NCBI GenBank assembly: GCA_035531475.1
Contig: DATKST010000125.1
Location: 25,053 to 89,052, forward strand
Direction of reading: 5' to 3'
Source of the DNA: CALCEB01 sp035531475
Lineage (GTDB): Bacteria; Acidobacteriota; Terriglobia; UBA7540
DNA length: 64,000 nucleotides
Of the stretch, positions 46,001 through 53,681 are shown one piece after another. Position numbers and translations under genes: made by a program. The notes under the pieces were generated by a model. That model did no database searches. It was not told the origin of the DNA and saw nothing but the letters and a program-made list of their open reading frames with translations. How positions within the stretch are numbered: the first letter of the stretch is position 1; every line of letters starts with the position of its first letter.

Positions 46001-47662
46001 CTCGGGATCGTGAGTGCGTTTGTCGAGTGGCAATTGCACCACCGAGCCTTCGGAGTGGTCAGTGGCCAGGCTGCCCTCGCAGCCACGCACCACCTCGAGG
46101 CAGTTGTTTCCTTCGCGCCGCCCGATGAACATCTTTTCGCGGTCCACGATGACGTAAAAGTTACTCTCCGGGAGCTTGCGCGGATCCTCCAACTCGAAGG
46201 CCGTGGTTTTATCGTCCATCCGCGCTTTGAGCTGGGTGTAATAACCTAATTTGATGTTGAACTTCAGGCGACCCACGCGCGAGAAGTCATACTTGCGAGG
46301 GTCAAAGAACATGCCATTGAACAGCGAAGTGGCCGTGTCAAGAGTCGGGGGATCGCCCGGCCGCATCTTGCGGTAAAGCTCGATCAGGGCCTCCTGCGGG
46401 GTTTTGAGCACGTCCCGTTTCAGGGTTTGGCTGATCACCGGACCCACCTCATCGCGCTCGGGAAAGAAGATTTCAAACTCGCTAATATTGGTTTCCAGAA
46501 TCGAACTCAGCACCGACGACGTCAGCTCATTGTTGGTCTCGACCAGGACTTCACCCGTCGCCGTGTCCACCACGTCGGACGCCGAAAAAGCTCCTTCCAG
46601 GTCCTGGGGCGCAACTTCGATTTGTTTAATATGCGCCTTCTGGATTTCCCGGAGAAGCGAGGGTGTTACCTTCCGGCCGGCGTGAACGATGGTCTCGTGG
46701 GTGCGAGGGTGTTCAATGCTTTTGGTGACCTTGGTGCCGATCAACCCTTCCGAAACATCCCAAAACAGCTTCTGGCCGTTCACCGTGATGCGGTCGACCC
46801 GATGGAAGGCTTTAATAATTTCGGAATTGGTCTTCAAACCCAAGGCGCGAAGGAAAATCGAAGCCAGGAACTTCCGCTTGCGGTCGATGCGAACGTATAG
46901 GATGTTCTTCGTGTCGTACTCGAATTCGACCCACGAACCGCGATAGGGAATGACCTTCCCCAGGAAGTAGGTCTTCTGGGCGTTGGACTCAAAGAAGACG
47001 CCCGGTGAGCGGTGAAGCTGGCTGACGATCACCCGCTCCGTTCCGTTGATGACGAAGGTCCCGTTTTCGGTCATCAGCGGGATTTCACCGTAATAGACTT
47101 CCTGCTCCTTGATGTCGCGGATGGTTTTCTGGCCCGTCTCGCTGTCTTTGTCGTAAAGCGTCAGCCGGATCGTTACCTTGAGCGGCGCGGCAAAGGTCAT
47201 TCCCCGTTCCTGGCACTCGTTGACGTCATACTTGAGCTGGAGAGCGACGGGGTCGCCACACTTATTGCAGAAGGTCACCACGTTCTCATTGAAGGTGCCG
47301 CACTTGGTGCAGAGCACTTCGCCCACTTTGAAGGGGTCCGTGATCACCGTGTGGCCGCAGTTCTTACAAGTGCTCCGCAGGTGATGGAGACCCTTCAAGT
47401 TTCCACATTTGCACTCCCAGTTGCCAATGGAAAAGTCCACAAAATCAAGCTGGGAAATATTCCGGAAATCCGAAATGGGGAATACAGAACTGAACACCGC
47501 CTGCAAGCCAACATCCTCCCGCTCATTGGGGAGGAGGTTCATCTGGAGGAATCGCTCGTAGGAGCGCCGCTGGACCTCGATCAAGTTCGGAATCTTGATG
47601 GCGGTGGGAATTTTAGAAAAGTTGATGCGACGACGAGAAACACCATTGTTGCCGTTCGGCAT
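43004..47662 (-). CDS. rpoB: RNA polymerase beta subunit with N-terminal cysteine-rich insertion
   Basis: At 1552 residues it is longer than E. coli RpoB (1342). Conserved blocks are present: [17 protein letters not shown], the rifampicin region [20 protein letters not shown] (20 shown), [11 protein letters not shown] and the C-terminal [20 protein letters not shown]. Residues about 82-143 are an insertion with four Cys pairs (84/86, 99/102, 118/121, 132/135), which suggests two zinc ribbons. It is placed just before the conserved [19 protein letters not shown]. The ATG at 47662 follows AAGGAG. The gene is separated from rplL by 404 bases. Confidence 0.96.
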   Translation of the reverse strand: [1552 protein letters not shown]

Positions 47663-48066
47663 TCCGTCTACTCCTTGATGGCAATTTGGAGAAACGCGAT
47701 GACGCTTTTAAGCAAGGGGCATCGTGATCACGGGTCCATTTGAAAAATCAAAGCGGGCCGCCAAGCCAAAAACCACTTCAAAGGAGCGATGCTTTTGACT
47801 CCCTTGGCGATCCCCAGGGATCGAATGCAGAGCGTGTGAGAGAATGAACCTAAGTTCCCCCATTAGATTCAACATCAGAAGCTGCTACGGCACAACACTA
47901 CCCTTGAAAGTTGGATGCGAGACCGAGCCACGAAGATGCATAACAGGATCCAGCGTCCCAGAATGGCTCCCCGCGCCAGCGAAGCCGCTTTCGCTGGGCG
48001 CTGTCGCCCCAGCATAACGGGGCTACAAACTAATCATTGTCACGGCCACCCGGCCGTCGAAATCCA
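47663..48066 (-). promoter_or_regulatory. rplL-rpoB spacer with hairpins (possible attenuator)
   Basis: In the transcribed sense, stems form from gcccc/ggggc (48006-48023) and from a longer imperfect stem cgccagcgaa/ttcgctgggcg (47974-48000). The spacing and position resemble the rplL-rpoB attenuator region of other bacteria, where ribosomal protein and polymerase expression are balanced. No clear promoter was seen. No gene is present. Confidence 0.45.
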
Positions 48067-48459
48067 CTACTTCACTTCAACGGTGGCGCCCGCTTCTGAG
48101 AACTTCTTCTTGATGGTTTCGGCCTCGTCCTTGGTGATGCCCTCTTTAATCGGTTTCGGGGCGCCATCCACCAAATCCTTTGCTTCCTTCAAGCCCAGGC
48201 TTGTCACTTCACGAACCGCCTTGATAACATTGATCTTGTTGGCGCCGATGGCGGTAAGGACCACCGAAAACTCGGTCTGTTCTTCGACCGCCGCCGCACC
48301 CGCCAGAGCCGCGCCCGATGCCGCGCCCGAAACTGCCACAGGAGCCGCAGCCGCAGCGCTCACGCCCAGAGCTTCCTCCAGCCTCTTAACTAAGTCTGCC
48401 GCCTCCAGAAGCGTTAACCCCTTGATTTCTTCCACTAACTTATCTACGCGCTCGGACAT
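48067..48459 (-). CDS. rplL: 50S ribosomal protein L7/L12
   Basis: A 130-residue stalk protein that recruits translation factors. The N-terminal dimerisation helices (DKLVEEIKGLTLLEAADLVK, 20 shown), the Ala-rich hinge (about 33-55) and the C-terminal factor-binding domain (EFSVVLTAIGANKINVIKAV, then GLKEAKDLVDGAPK) are all standard. The start is ATG 48459 with an AGGAGG-like site. It follows rplJ by 72 bases in the ribosomal operon. Confidence 0.97.
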   Translation of the reverse strand: MSERVDKLVEEIKGLTLLEAADLVKRLEEALGVSAAAAAPVAVSGAASGAALAGAAAVEEQTEFSVVLTAIGANKINVIKAVREVTSLGLKEAKDLVDGAPKPIKEGITKDEAETIKKKFSEAGATVEVK

Positions 48460-48531
48460 TGCTTATTATTCCTCCTCAGAAATCGCGGCCCACAAAAATG
48501 GGGCAGCACGGCGCCGCCGAAGATACCACTG

Positions 48532-49065
48532 TTAGCCGGCAGCTTCCTTGAACCTATTTTGTTTCACGGCCTCGTTGATGACCACCGCCAGATTGCGCGA
48601 CACTCCGGCCAAGCTTGACGCAACCCTCTGTGCGGGTGAATTAAGCATGAACAGAACCCTGGAGAACAACGTTTCCTTCGAAGGAAGGCTGGCAATCTGC
48701 GCCAAATCTGCAATGGAGATGACTCGGCCTTCCACCACCCCGGCCTTGAAGACCAGCAATGGATTTTCCTTGGCGTAGGCCGTGATGGCCTTCGCCAACG
48801 CAACCGGGTCCGCTTCGGTATAGGTGACAGAAGTGGTACCGCGGAGTTTCTGCGCAGCCGGTTCGACCGAAGTCCCTTTGGATCCCCGCTCAATCAAGCT
48901 GTTCTTCACCACCCTGTACCGGCCACCGGCCTGCGCAACTTTGCGGCGCAGATCGGTATCCTGGGAAACGGTGATGCCCTCGAAGCCCGAGAGGAACACG
49001 GTTCGGGCTTTCAGTAAATCCTGGTGCAGGGCTTCCGCCTGCTTTTGCTTTTCATCTTTCTTCAT
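48532..49065 (-). CDS. rplJ: 50S ribosomal protein L10
   Basis: About 177 residues; the base of the L7/L12 stalk. The N-terminal domain (TVFLSGFEGITVSQDTDLRR, 20 shown; then RVVKNSLIERG) binds 23S rRNA, and the C-terminal helix binds L12 dimers. The ATG at 49065 is preferred because AGGGTGG lies just upstream; a GTG at 49074 is possible. It sits 24 bases after rplA. Confidence 0.95.
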   Translation of the reverse strand: MKKDEKQKQAEALHQDLLKARTVFLSGFEGITVSQDTDLRRKVAQAGGRYRVVKNSLIERGSKGTSVEPAAQKLRGTTSVTYTEADPVALAKAITAYAKENPLLVFKAGVVEGRVISIADLAQIASLPSKETLFSRVLFMLNSPAQRVASSLAGVSRNLAVVINEAVKQNRFKEAAG

Positions 49066-49089
49066 GCCGTCCACCCTGAATCAGTAATC

Positions 49090-49782
49090 TTAAACCGCTT
49101 CGACTGAGGCCAGTTCCACCGGAACGCCCGGGCCCATCGTCGAGGAAACCACGATGCTTTTGACATAATGCCCTTTGGCGGTCGCGGGCTTGGCCTTTAC
49201 GACGCTAGAGATCAAAGCCACGGCATTCTCAGTGAGCTTGTCAGCATCGAAAGAAACCTTGCCAACCGCGCAGTGAATGATCCCCGTCTTATCGACGCGG
49301 AATTCTACCTTGCCTGCCTTGACTTCCCGCACCGCCTTTTCCACATCCGTTGTAACCGTCCCGGTCTTGGGATTCGGCATCAGACCGCGCGGACCGAGCA
49401 CCTTGCCCAATCGCCCCACCGACTTCATCATGTCAGGAGTGGCTACCACCGCGTCAAAATCCATCCATCCACCTTGGATTCTCTGTACCAGATCGTCGCC
49501 ACCGGATTCGTCCGCGCCAGCCTCGCGGCCCTCGCGAACCTTATCCCCGGAGGCGATGACAATGACGCGTTTGCTCTTGCCCAGACCATGCGGCAGCACC
49601 ACGGTCCCGCGCACCATCTGGTCAGCATGCTTGGGATCGACCCCCAGCCGCATCGCGACCTCGACCGTTTCGTCGAACTTAGCGAACGCCGCTTTCTTGA
49701 CCAGCGGAATCGCCTCTGCAATGGGGTAAGCCGCCTTTTCCACCAACTTCACAGATTGCTCAAATTTCTTGCCCACCTGCAT
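49090..49782 (-). CDS. rplA: 50S ribosomal protein L1
   Basis: About 230 residues. The family landmarks DETVEVAMRLGVDPKHADQM (20 shown), RGTVVLPHGLGKSKRVIVIA (20 shown) and GKVLGPRGLMPNPKTGTV are all intact. L1 binds 23S rRNA at the L1 stalk and often represses its own operon. Start choices are ATG 49782 and GTG 49776; the GTG has the better distance from GAGGTG. It lies 67 bases after rplK. Confidence 0.96.
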   Translation of the reverse strand: MQVGKKFEQSVKLVEKAAYPIAEAIPLVKKAAFAKFDETVEVAMRLGVDPKHADQMVRGTVVLPHGLGKSKRVIVIASGDKVREGREAGADESGGDDLVQRIQGGWMDFDAVVATPDMMKSVGRLGKVLGPRGLMPNPKTGTVTTDVEKAVREVKAGKVEFRVDKTGIIHCAVGKVSFDADKLTENAVALISSVVKAKPATAKGHYVKSIVVSSTMGPGVPVELASVEAV

Positions 49783-49849
49783 GCACCTCAATTGAATTCA
49801 AGCCTCGATCCGTGGCTCCATCGGCGGGCGAGGCGCGAAAATTGTTAGT

Positions 49850-50281
49850 TCAGGATGTAACCTCAAGTCCCATACTGCGCGCCGTACCCTTCACCGTGGC
49901 AATGGCGGCAGCCAAGTCCCGGACGTTCAGGTCCGGCAATTTAGTCTTGGCGATTTCCTCGACTTGCTTCTCTGTGACCTTGCCGACCTTATTCTTGTTG
50001 GGCTCCCCGGAACCCTTGGCAATCCCCGCAGCCCGCTTCAGCAGAACCGCAGCCGGCGGCGTCTTCGTCACAAATGAAAAACTCCGGTCCGTGTAAACCG
50101 TGATGACCACGGGGATGATCAAACCTTCTTGATCCTTTGCGGATGTCTTGCCATTAAAAGCCTTGCAGAACTCCATGATATTCACGCCGTGTTGGCCAAG
50201 CGCCGGACCCACAGGCGGGGCGGGCGTCGCCTTGCCCGCGGAAATCTGTAACTTTACCATTGCCTGGATTTTCTTTGCCAT
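49850..50281 (-). CDS. rplK: 50S ribosomal protein L11
   Basis: A 143-residue protein of the GTPase-associated centre. KLQISAGKATPAPPVGPALG (20 shown) and GVNIMEFCKAFN are the N-terminal hallmark, and the RNA-binding C-terminal domain includes PPAAVLLKRAAGI. It follows nusG by 70 bases. Confidence 0.97.
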   Translation of the reverse strand: MAKKIQAMVKLQISAGKATPAPPVGPALGQHGVNIMEFCKAFNGKTSAKDQEGLIIPVVITVYTDRSFSFVTKTPPAAVLLKRAAGIAKGSGEPNKNKVGKVTEKQVEEIAKTKLPDLNVRDLAAAIATVKGTARSMGLEVTS

Positions 50282-50351
50282 AACTCCTACCTGCGATCAG
50301 AATTTCCGGCGCTCCGCAATCATCAAAACCGGCTAAACGAATGAACCTGCA

Positions 50352-50891
50352 TCAGGAACTCTTTTCTACTTGGTAAAAATCGAGCTCGACCGGCGTTGAC
50401 CGTCCGAAAATCGTCACCAGCACTCGCAACGTGGAACGATCATCATTCACCTCGTCCACCAACCCCGTAAAGTCCTTGAAAGGCCCTTCGTTGATCTTCA
50501 CGGACTCGCCCTTTTCAAATTTCAATTTGGGCTTGGGGTGCTCGGCGGCAACCTCTTCGCGATGGACAATGCGATCCACTTCCTCCATCGTCAGTGGGCT
50601 CGGCATCTGTCCCGATCCCACAAAACCCGTTACGCGCGGCGTGGAGCGCACCAGATGCCAGGTGTCATTGTCCATTTCCATTTCGACCAGCACGTAACCT
50701 GGATAAAAAAGCTTGGGCGAGACCACCTTCTTCCCCGCCCGCATCTCGATGACGCTTTCACTCGGCACCCGAATCTCACCAATCCGTTCGGCGAGGCCCG
50801 CCGCCTCTACCCGGCTTCGGAGGGTCTCCGCCACCTTCTTCTCGAATCCCGAATAGGTGTGAATGATGTACCAGTTCTTGCCCTTAACCAT
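50352..50891 (-). CDS. nusG: Transcription termination/antitermination factor NusG
   Basis: About 179 residues. The NGN domain begins KNWYIIHTYSGFEKKVAETL (20 shown) and includes YPGYVLVEMEMDNDTWHLVR (20 shown). The KOW domain (EGPFKDFTGLVDEVNDDRST, 20 shown) is C-terminal. ATG 50891 gives the usual start; the frame continues upstream without support. It follows secE by 45 bases, the standard order. Confidence 0.96.
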   Translation of the reverse strand: MVKGKNWYIIHTYSGFEKKVAETLRSRVEAAGLAERIGEIRVPSESVIEMRAGKKVVSPKLFYPGYVLVEMEMDNDTWHLVRSTPRVTGFVGSGQMPSPLTMEEVDRIVHREEVAAEHPKPKLKFEKGESVKINEGPFKDFTGLVDEVNDDRSTLRVLVTIFGRSTPVELDFYQVEKSS

Positions 50892-50936
50892 CCCAACCCT
50901 TGCCAGCGAAACCTCCCTCGACTTCACGCTCGAAAT

Positions 50937-51170
50937 CTAGGTACGGTGAAGTAGAAACTTCAAAAGATAAGCCACAACCGCTGAAAAGACGTGGTCGCAA
51001 AAGAAGAAGAACAGCCCGAACGCGAACGTTGTCGCAATCACTAGCACCGTCGTCCCATAGGTTTCTTGTTTGCCGGGCCACGTCACTCTTTTCATTTCGG
51101 TGCGAACTTCTCCGATATAGTCACGAATCTGCGTCCAGGTTCCTTTATTCAGTGTGATCTCGTCTGCCAT
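50937..51170 (-). CDS. secE: Preprotein translocase subunit SecE
   Basis: About 77 residues with one transmembrane helix. The conserved amphipathic segment EVRTEMKRVTWPGKQET precedes the hydrophobic stretch TTVLVIATTFAFGLFFFF. It is the short, single-helix form that clamps SecY in the membrane. ATG 51170 was chosen; the upstream open frame overlaps tRNA-Trp sequence and is not coding. Confidence 0.95.
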   Translation of the reverse strand: MADEITLNKGTWTQIRDYIGEVRTEMKRVTWPGKQETYGTTVLVIATTFAFGLFFFFCDHVFSAVVAYLLKFLLHRT

Positions 51171-51290
51171 TCTGGTGATTTGCCTTCCTGATGTCTTTCG
51201 GGCTTCAAACCCTTGGAGCCGCGCGACCGGCTTCGTTTCGTTCCTTTTCTCTCGCCGGACTGGATGAGCCAATCAGCCACTCAACAAGCC

Positions 51291-51366
51291 TGGCAGGGGC
51301 GGAGGGATTCGAACCCCCACGACCGGTTTTGGAGACCGGCAGTCTAGCCATTAAACTTACGCCCCT
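51291..51366 (-). tRNA. tRNA-Trp (anticodon CCA)
   Basis: The complement has acceptor stem AGGGGCG/CGCCCCT, anticodon loop CTCCAAA and T-loop GGTTCGAATCC, with an encoded CCA end. Its position between rpmG and secE is the conserved one in many bacteria. Confidence 0.95.
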
Positions 51367-51434
51367 TTGAAATCGTTCGTGAGCGGCGAAATCCTGCTGC
51401 GCTCCGTCCGCCCCAGGCCAACGTGGAGCTCCGG

Positions 51435-51584
51435 CTATTTTACTTCGCGGTGGACCTTGTGATGACGGCAAACCGGACAGAACTTCTTCAACTCCAGCCG
51501 GTCTTGGTTCTTCTTCTTGTTCTTGGTCGTGGAGTAATTGCGGTTTTTGCAGTCCGTGCACTGCAGCGTTATAATTTCGCGCAT
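51435..51584 (-). CDS. rpmG: 50S ribosomal protein L33
   Basis: A 49-residue ribosomal protein. Its start is MREIITLQCTDCKNRNYST (19 shown), and the two Cys pairs (CTDC and CPVC) form the zinc-binding form of L33. It ends HKVHREVK. The gene is short but its sequence and its place before tRNA-Trp and secE are diagnostic. It is downstream of a clear -10 box. Confidence 0.95.
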   Translation of the reverse strand: MREIITLQCTDCKNRNYSTTKNKKKNQDRLELKKFCPVCRHHKVHREVK

Positions 51585-51747
51585 TGGTCTGACCGTAAAC
51601 CTTGGGAGACAGCTCGCTCAAGCAGGAATTGAACTAAATCCAAGACCAGAGCCACGCCTCGTGAATTTTTGGAGGGATTGACTTTGCAGCCCATGCGCCG
51701 TCCAGAGCCTCAGTACGGCAGAAGACACCCACGCCATCCCTTGACAT

Positions 51748-51774
51748 ATTATAACAGAATTTTATTTCTGTGAA
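51748..51774 (-). promoter_or_regulatory. Promoter of rpmG-tRNA-Trp-secE-nusG
   Basis: On the minus strand TATAAT (51748-51753) is preceded by TTCACA (51769-51774) with a 15-base spacer. It lies about 160 bases upstream of rpmG, beyond the end of the tuf remnant. It may allow the ribosomal genes to be expressed independently of the disrupted tuf position. Confidence 0.6.
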
Positions 51775-51870
51775 CACTTTTTGGCAAATTTCTTGCACGA
51801 GCGCAGAAAGCCTTGCCGGCCAACCCCTTGCCCGACTCGTCTCTCTACGCGAAAACCCCGCAAAACCGGT

Positions 51871-51984
51871 TTATTGAAGACTTCCTGTGCCTGCCGCCGT
51901 CAACGTCGTCTTGCCATGATTGATGTGCCCAATCGTCCCAATGTTCATGTGCGGCTCCGACCGATCGAATTTTTCCTTGGCCAT
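51871..51984 (-). pseudogene. tuf: Remnant of elongation factor Tu gene (N-terminal 5')
   Basis: The complement encodes MAKEKFDRSEPHMNIGTIGH (20 shown), then INHGKTTLTAA, after which the match to EF-Tu stops and a stop codon follows four residues later (37 codons in all). EF-Tu normally has about 395 residues and reads SKPHVN and GHI/VDHGKT at these places. The remnant has Glu for Lys, Met for Val, and Asn for the conserved Asp of the P-loop. A GAGG lies before its ATG, so it is a true old tuf start. No further tuf sequence is seen towards rpmG. A working tuf must lie elsewhere. Confidence 0.9.
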
Positions 51985-51992
51985 GCGTTACC

Positions 51993-52844
51993 TCACGCAG
52001 CTAATACTTTTGGGAACTCCTGCTTCAATTCAGGCCAATCCTCGCACGCTCGTTCTAATTCTTGAAAGTAGTGTTGGCGCAACTCATCTTTTTCGGATGC
52101 AAGCAACATTTCGTATAGCTCATAATTGCTCGTGGGCAATCGCTCGCCGGGAGCAATCGCCCCCGCGGGAGGCAGAAGCCACTCCAGCACATCGTGGAAA
52201 TCACGAGCCCTCCTTTCTGTCAAATTTAACGATTCCAGAAAATTCCTTGCTTTCTCAACTGTGCGGAAAACCAGATCAACTGATCTCCTCAGTTGTTCAT
52301 AAGGTCGCCAGCGCAAATAACGAGCGGCATCTTCATCGAGTTCCCGTTTTGGCTCGCGGATGGGATCCCAGTAACCCGCTCCCCCGATGGAAAGCCTGTG
52401 TTCCAAGAACTTGCTCACCAAACCCAATATCGCTGGTTCGCTCGCAACCAGAGGACGCAGAACCCCGAGCGCTGCGGGGGGCACCGCCACCCACACCTCC
52501 TGATGCCGGTCCCCGGACTTGAGAGTGCCCTTAAACAGCGCCCCGACCATCTCCGAAGGTGCGCCAGGCGGATTGGTAATTCCGATGCTTTGAACCTCCT
52601 CAACCTGCCAAAGAGCGCGAACGGTGGGCAGGAGTGAGAAACCTTCGCCTTCCAGCTTGCGCGCGACGTCCTGAACAGCCTTTTGCGCCTCTTCCAGGAC
52701 CGAAGCGTCCCGCACGACAACCTCTGCGAGAACGCCCTCCGGCGTGACGAACGACTCCACCGTGTATAACTGCTCCGAAATGCCGCTTTGCTTGAGTTCC
52801 TCACGCAAAAGCTCGTCAATTCTGTTTTCAGTCGCCAGTGCCAT
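51993..52844 (-). CDS. Unknown protein, partner of the HEPN gene, 283 aa
   Basis: I do not recognise this protein. It is soluble and strongly charged, without signal peptide, membrane helix or cysteine motif. The N-terminal ~110 residues are mixed alpha/beta (RIDELLREELKQSG, VVVRDASVLEEAQKAV, EEVQSIGITNPP). The central part has PPAALGVLRPLVASEPAI and LEHRLSIGGAGYWDP. The C-terminal third is helical (RSVDLVFRTVEKARNFLESL, 20 shown; then RARDFHDVLEWLLPP). Its ATG at 52844 is 5 bases after the HEPN stop codon, so they form one transcription and translation unit. Its stop is 8 bases before the tuf remnant. It has no nucleotidyltransferase motif of the usual HEPN partner. Confidence 0.75.
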   Translation of the reverse strand: MALATENRIDELLREELKQSGISEQLYTVESFVTPEGVLAEVVVRDASVLEEAQKAVQDVARKLEGEGFSLLPTVRALWQVEEVQSIGITNPPGAPSEMVGALFKGTLKSGDRHQEVWVAVPPAALGVLRPLVASEPAILGLVSKFLEHRLSIGGAGYWDPIREPKRELDEDAARYLRWRPYEQLRRSVDLVFRTVEKARNFLESLNLTERRARDFHDVLEWLLPPAGAIAPGERLPTSNYELYEMLLASEKDELRQHYFQELERACEDWPELKQEFPKVLAA

Positions 52845-52849
52845 ACTCT

Positions 52850-53245
52850 TTACTCCTTATCGATCCGGTCCGCCAAGTCCTTATAAACCCCCTGGCCTAG
52901 CTTCAACGCTTCGGACGCCGCGTTCCGAAACCGCTCCGAGTCGCCGCCATAGTCACGGGCTATCGCGTCAAACTTGTAATCGGCAGTAATTCGCCACTCT
53001 CGAAGTCGCTTCACTCCTTCACTCAAGCCATCGTTTTTTACCTTCTCGCCTAAATCTTTCAGGAACTCGTCGTGGTTGCCGTATCCTTTGCCCAGTAGCG
53101 TACAGCCAAGGTGAAAAACCGAGTAATATGATCTCGACAGGGCATCGCGAAGTGCCTGCTCCGATAAATAGTGGTCCGCACTCTCTCGAAGTGCTTGCGC
53201 CATCGCCAGCCGGGAATCTCGGTCGGAATCAGTCACAGCTCTCAA
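52850..53245 (-). CDS. HEPN domain protein, putative RNase
   Basis: About 131 residues. The core ALSRSYYSVFHLG resembles the RAYYAMFH signature of the HEPN/UPF0332 family and keeps an R-x6-H motif (Arg38, His45), the catalytic pair in HEPN RNases. A later YKFDAIARDYGG continues the helical fold. HEPN proteins are common toxin or RNA-cleaving parts of toxin-antitoxin and defence modules; a non-catalytic role is also known. The start is uncertain: TTG 53245, GTG 53236 or ATG 53203. The gene lies 16 bases after tRNA-Thr(GGU) and may use the tRNA promoter. The 283-residue gene follows directly. Confidence 0.75.
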   Translation of the reverse strand: MRAVTDSDRDSRLAMAQALRESADHYLSEQALRDALSRSYYSVFHLGCTLLGKGYGNHDEFLKDLGEKVKNDGLSEGVKRLREWRITADYKFDAIARDYGGDSERFRNAASEALKLGQGVYKDLADRIDKE

Positions 53246-53261
53246 ATCGCCATCAAATCTC

Positions 53262-53337
<76 letters not shown>

Positions 53338-53345
53338 CCCTCAAA

Positions 53346-53452
53346 GGCAGTGACAAGTGACGAGTGACAAGCCAAGAAAGATTTCATGCCGAATCGCCGC
53401 GCGCTTGCATCGCATGATTGCTCGTCACTTATCACTTTCCACTAGCCACTGC
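53346..53452. repeat. GTGA-array repeat between tRNA genes, copy 1
   Basis: The left half is made of gtgacaa/gtgacga units (agtgacaagtgacgagtgac) and the right half of their inverse (ctcgtcacttatcactttcc). It separates tRNA-Thr(GGU) from tRNA-Gly. A single-sided version lies near 3731. Non-coding. Confidence 0.6.
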
Positions 53453-53456
53453 TTTC

Positions 53457-53531
53457 TGGAGCGGGAGACGGGGATCGAACCCGCGACCAACAGCTTGGAA
53501 GGCTGTGACTCTACCACTGAGTTACTCCCGC
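53457..53531 (-). tRNA. tRNA-Gly (anticodon UCC)
   Basis: Acceptor GCGGGAG/CTCCCGC, anticodon loop CTTCCAA, T-arm GGGTTCGATCCCC. The CCA end is encoded. It is third in the tRNA cluster. Confidence 0.95.
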
Positions 53532-53539
53532 CCTCAAAT

Positions 53540-53676
53540 ACAGTGCCGAGTGAAGAGTGCCGGGTGACAAGCAAATCCCACCACCGGGGATCGAAATCAA
53601 GGCGCGACCGGCGCTTGCTGAAAACTGCCCGCTGCATGGTTTTGCTCGTCACTTTTCACTCGCCACTATTCACTAT
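53540..53676. repeat. GTGA-array repeat between tRNA genes, copy 2
   Basis: The left end gtgccgagtgaagagtgccg and the right end ctcgtcacttttcactcgcc are inverse arrays of the same heptamer type as copy 1. The unique middle is different. It separates tRNA-Gly from tRNA-Tyr, so the tRNA unit tolerates such insertions. Confidence 0.6.
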
Positions 53677-53681
53677 TATTC

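Noticed and set aside
53346..53676. CRISPR array
   Set aside because: The repeats are short, imperfect, in inverted halves and lack regular spacers; no cas genes are present.
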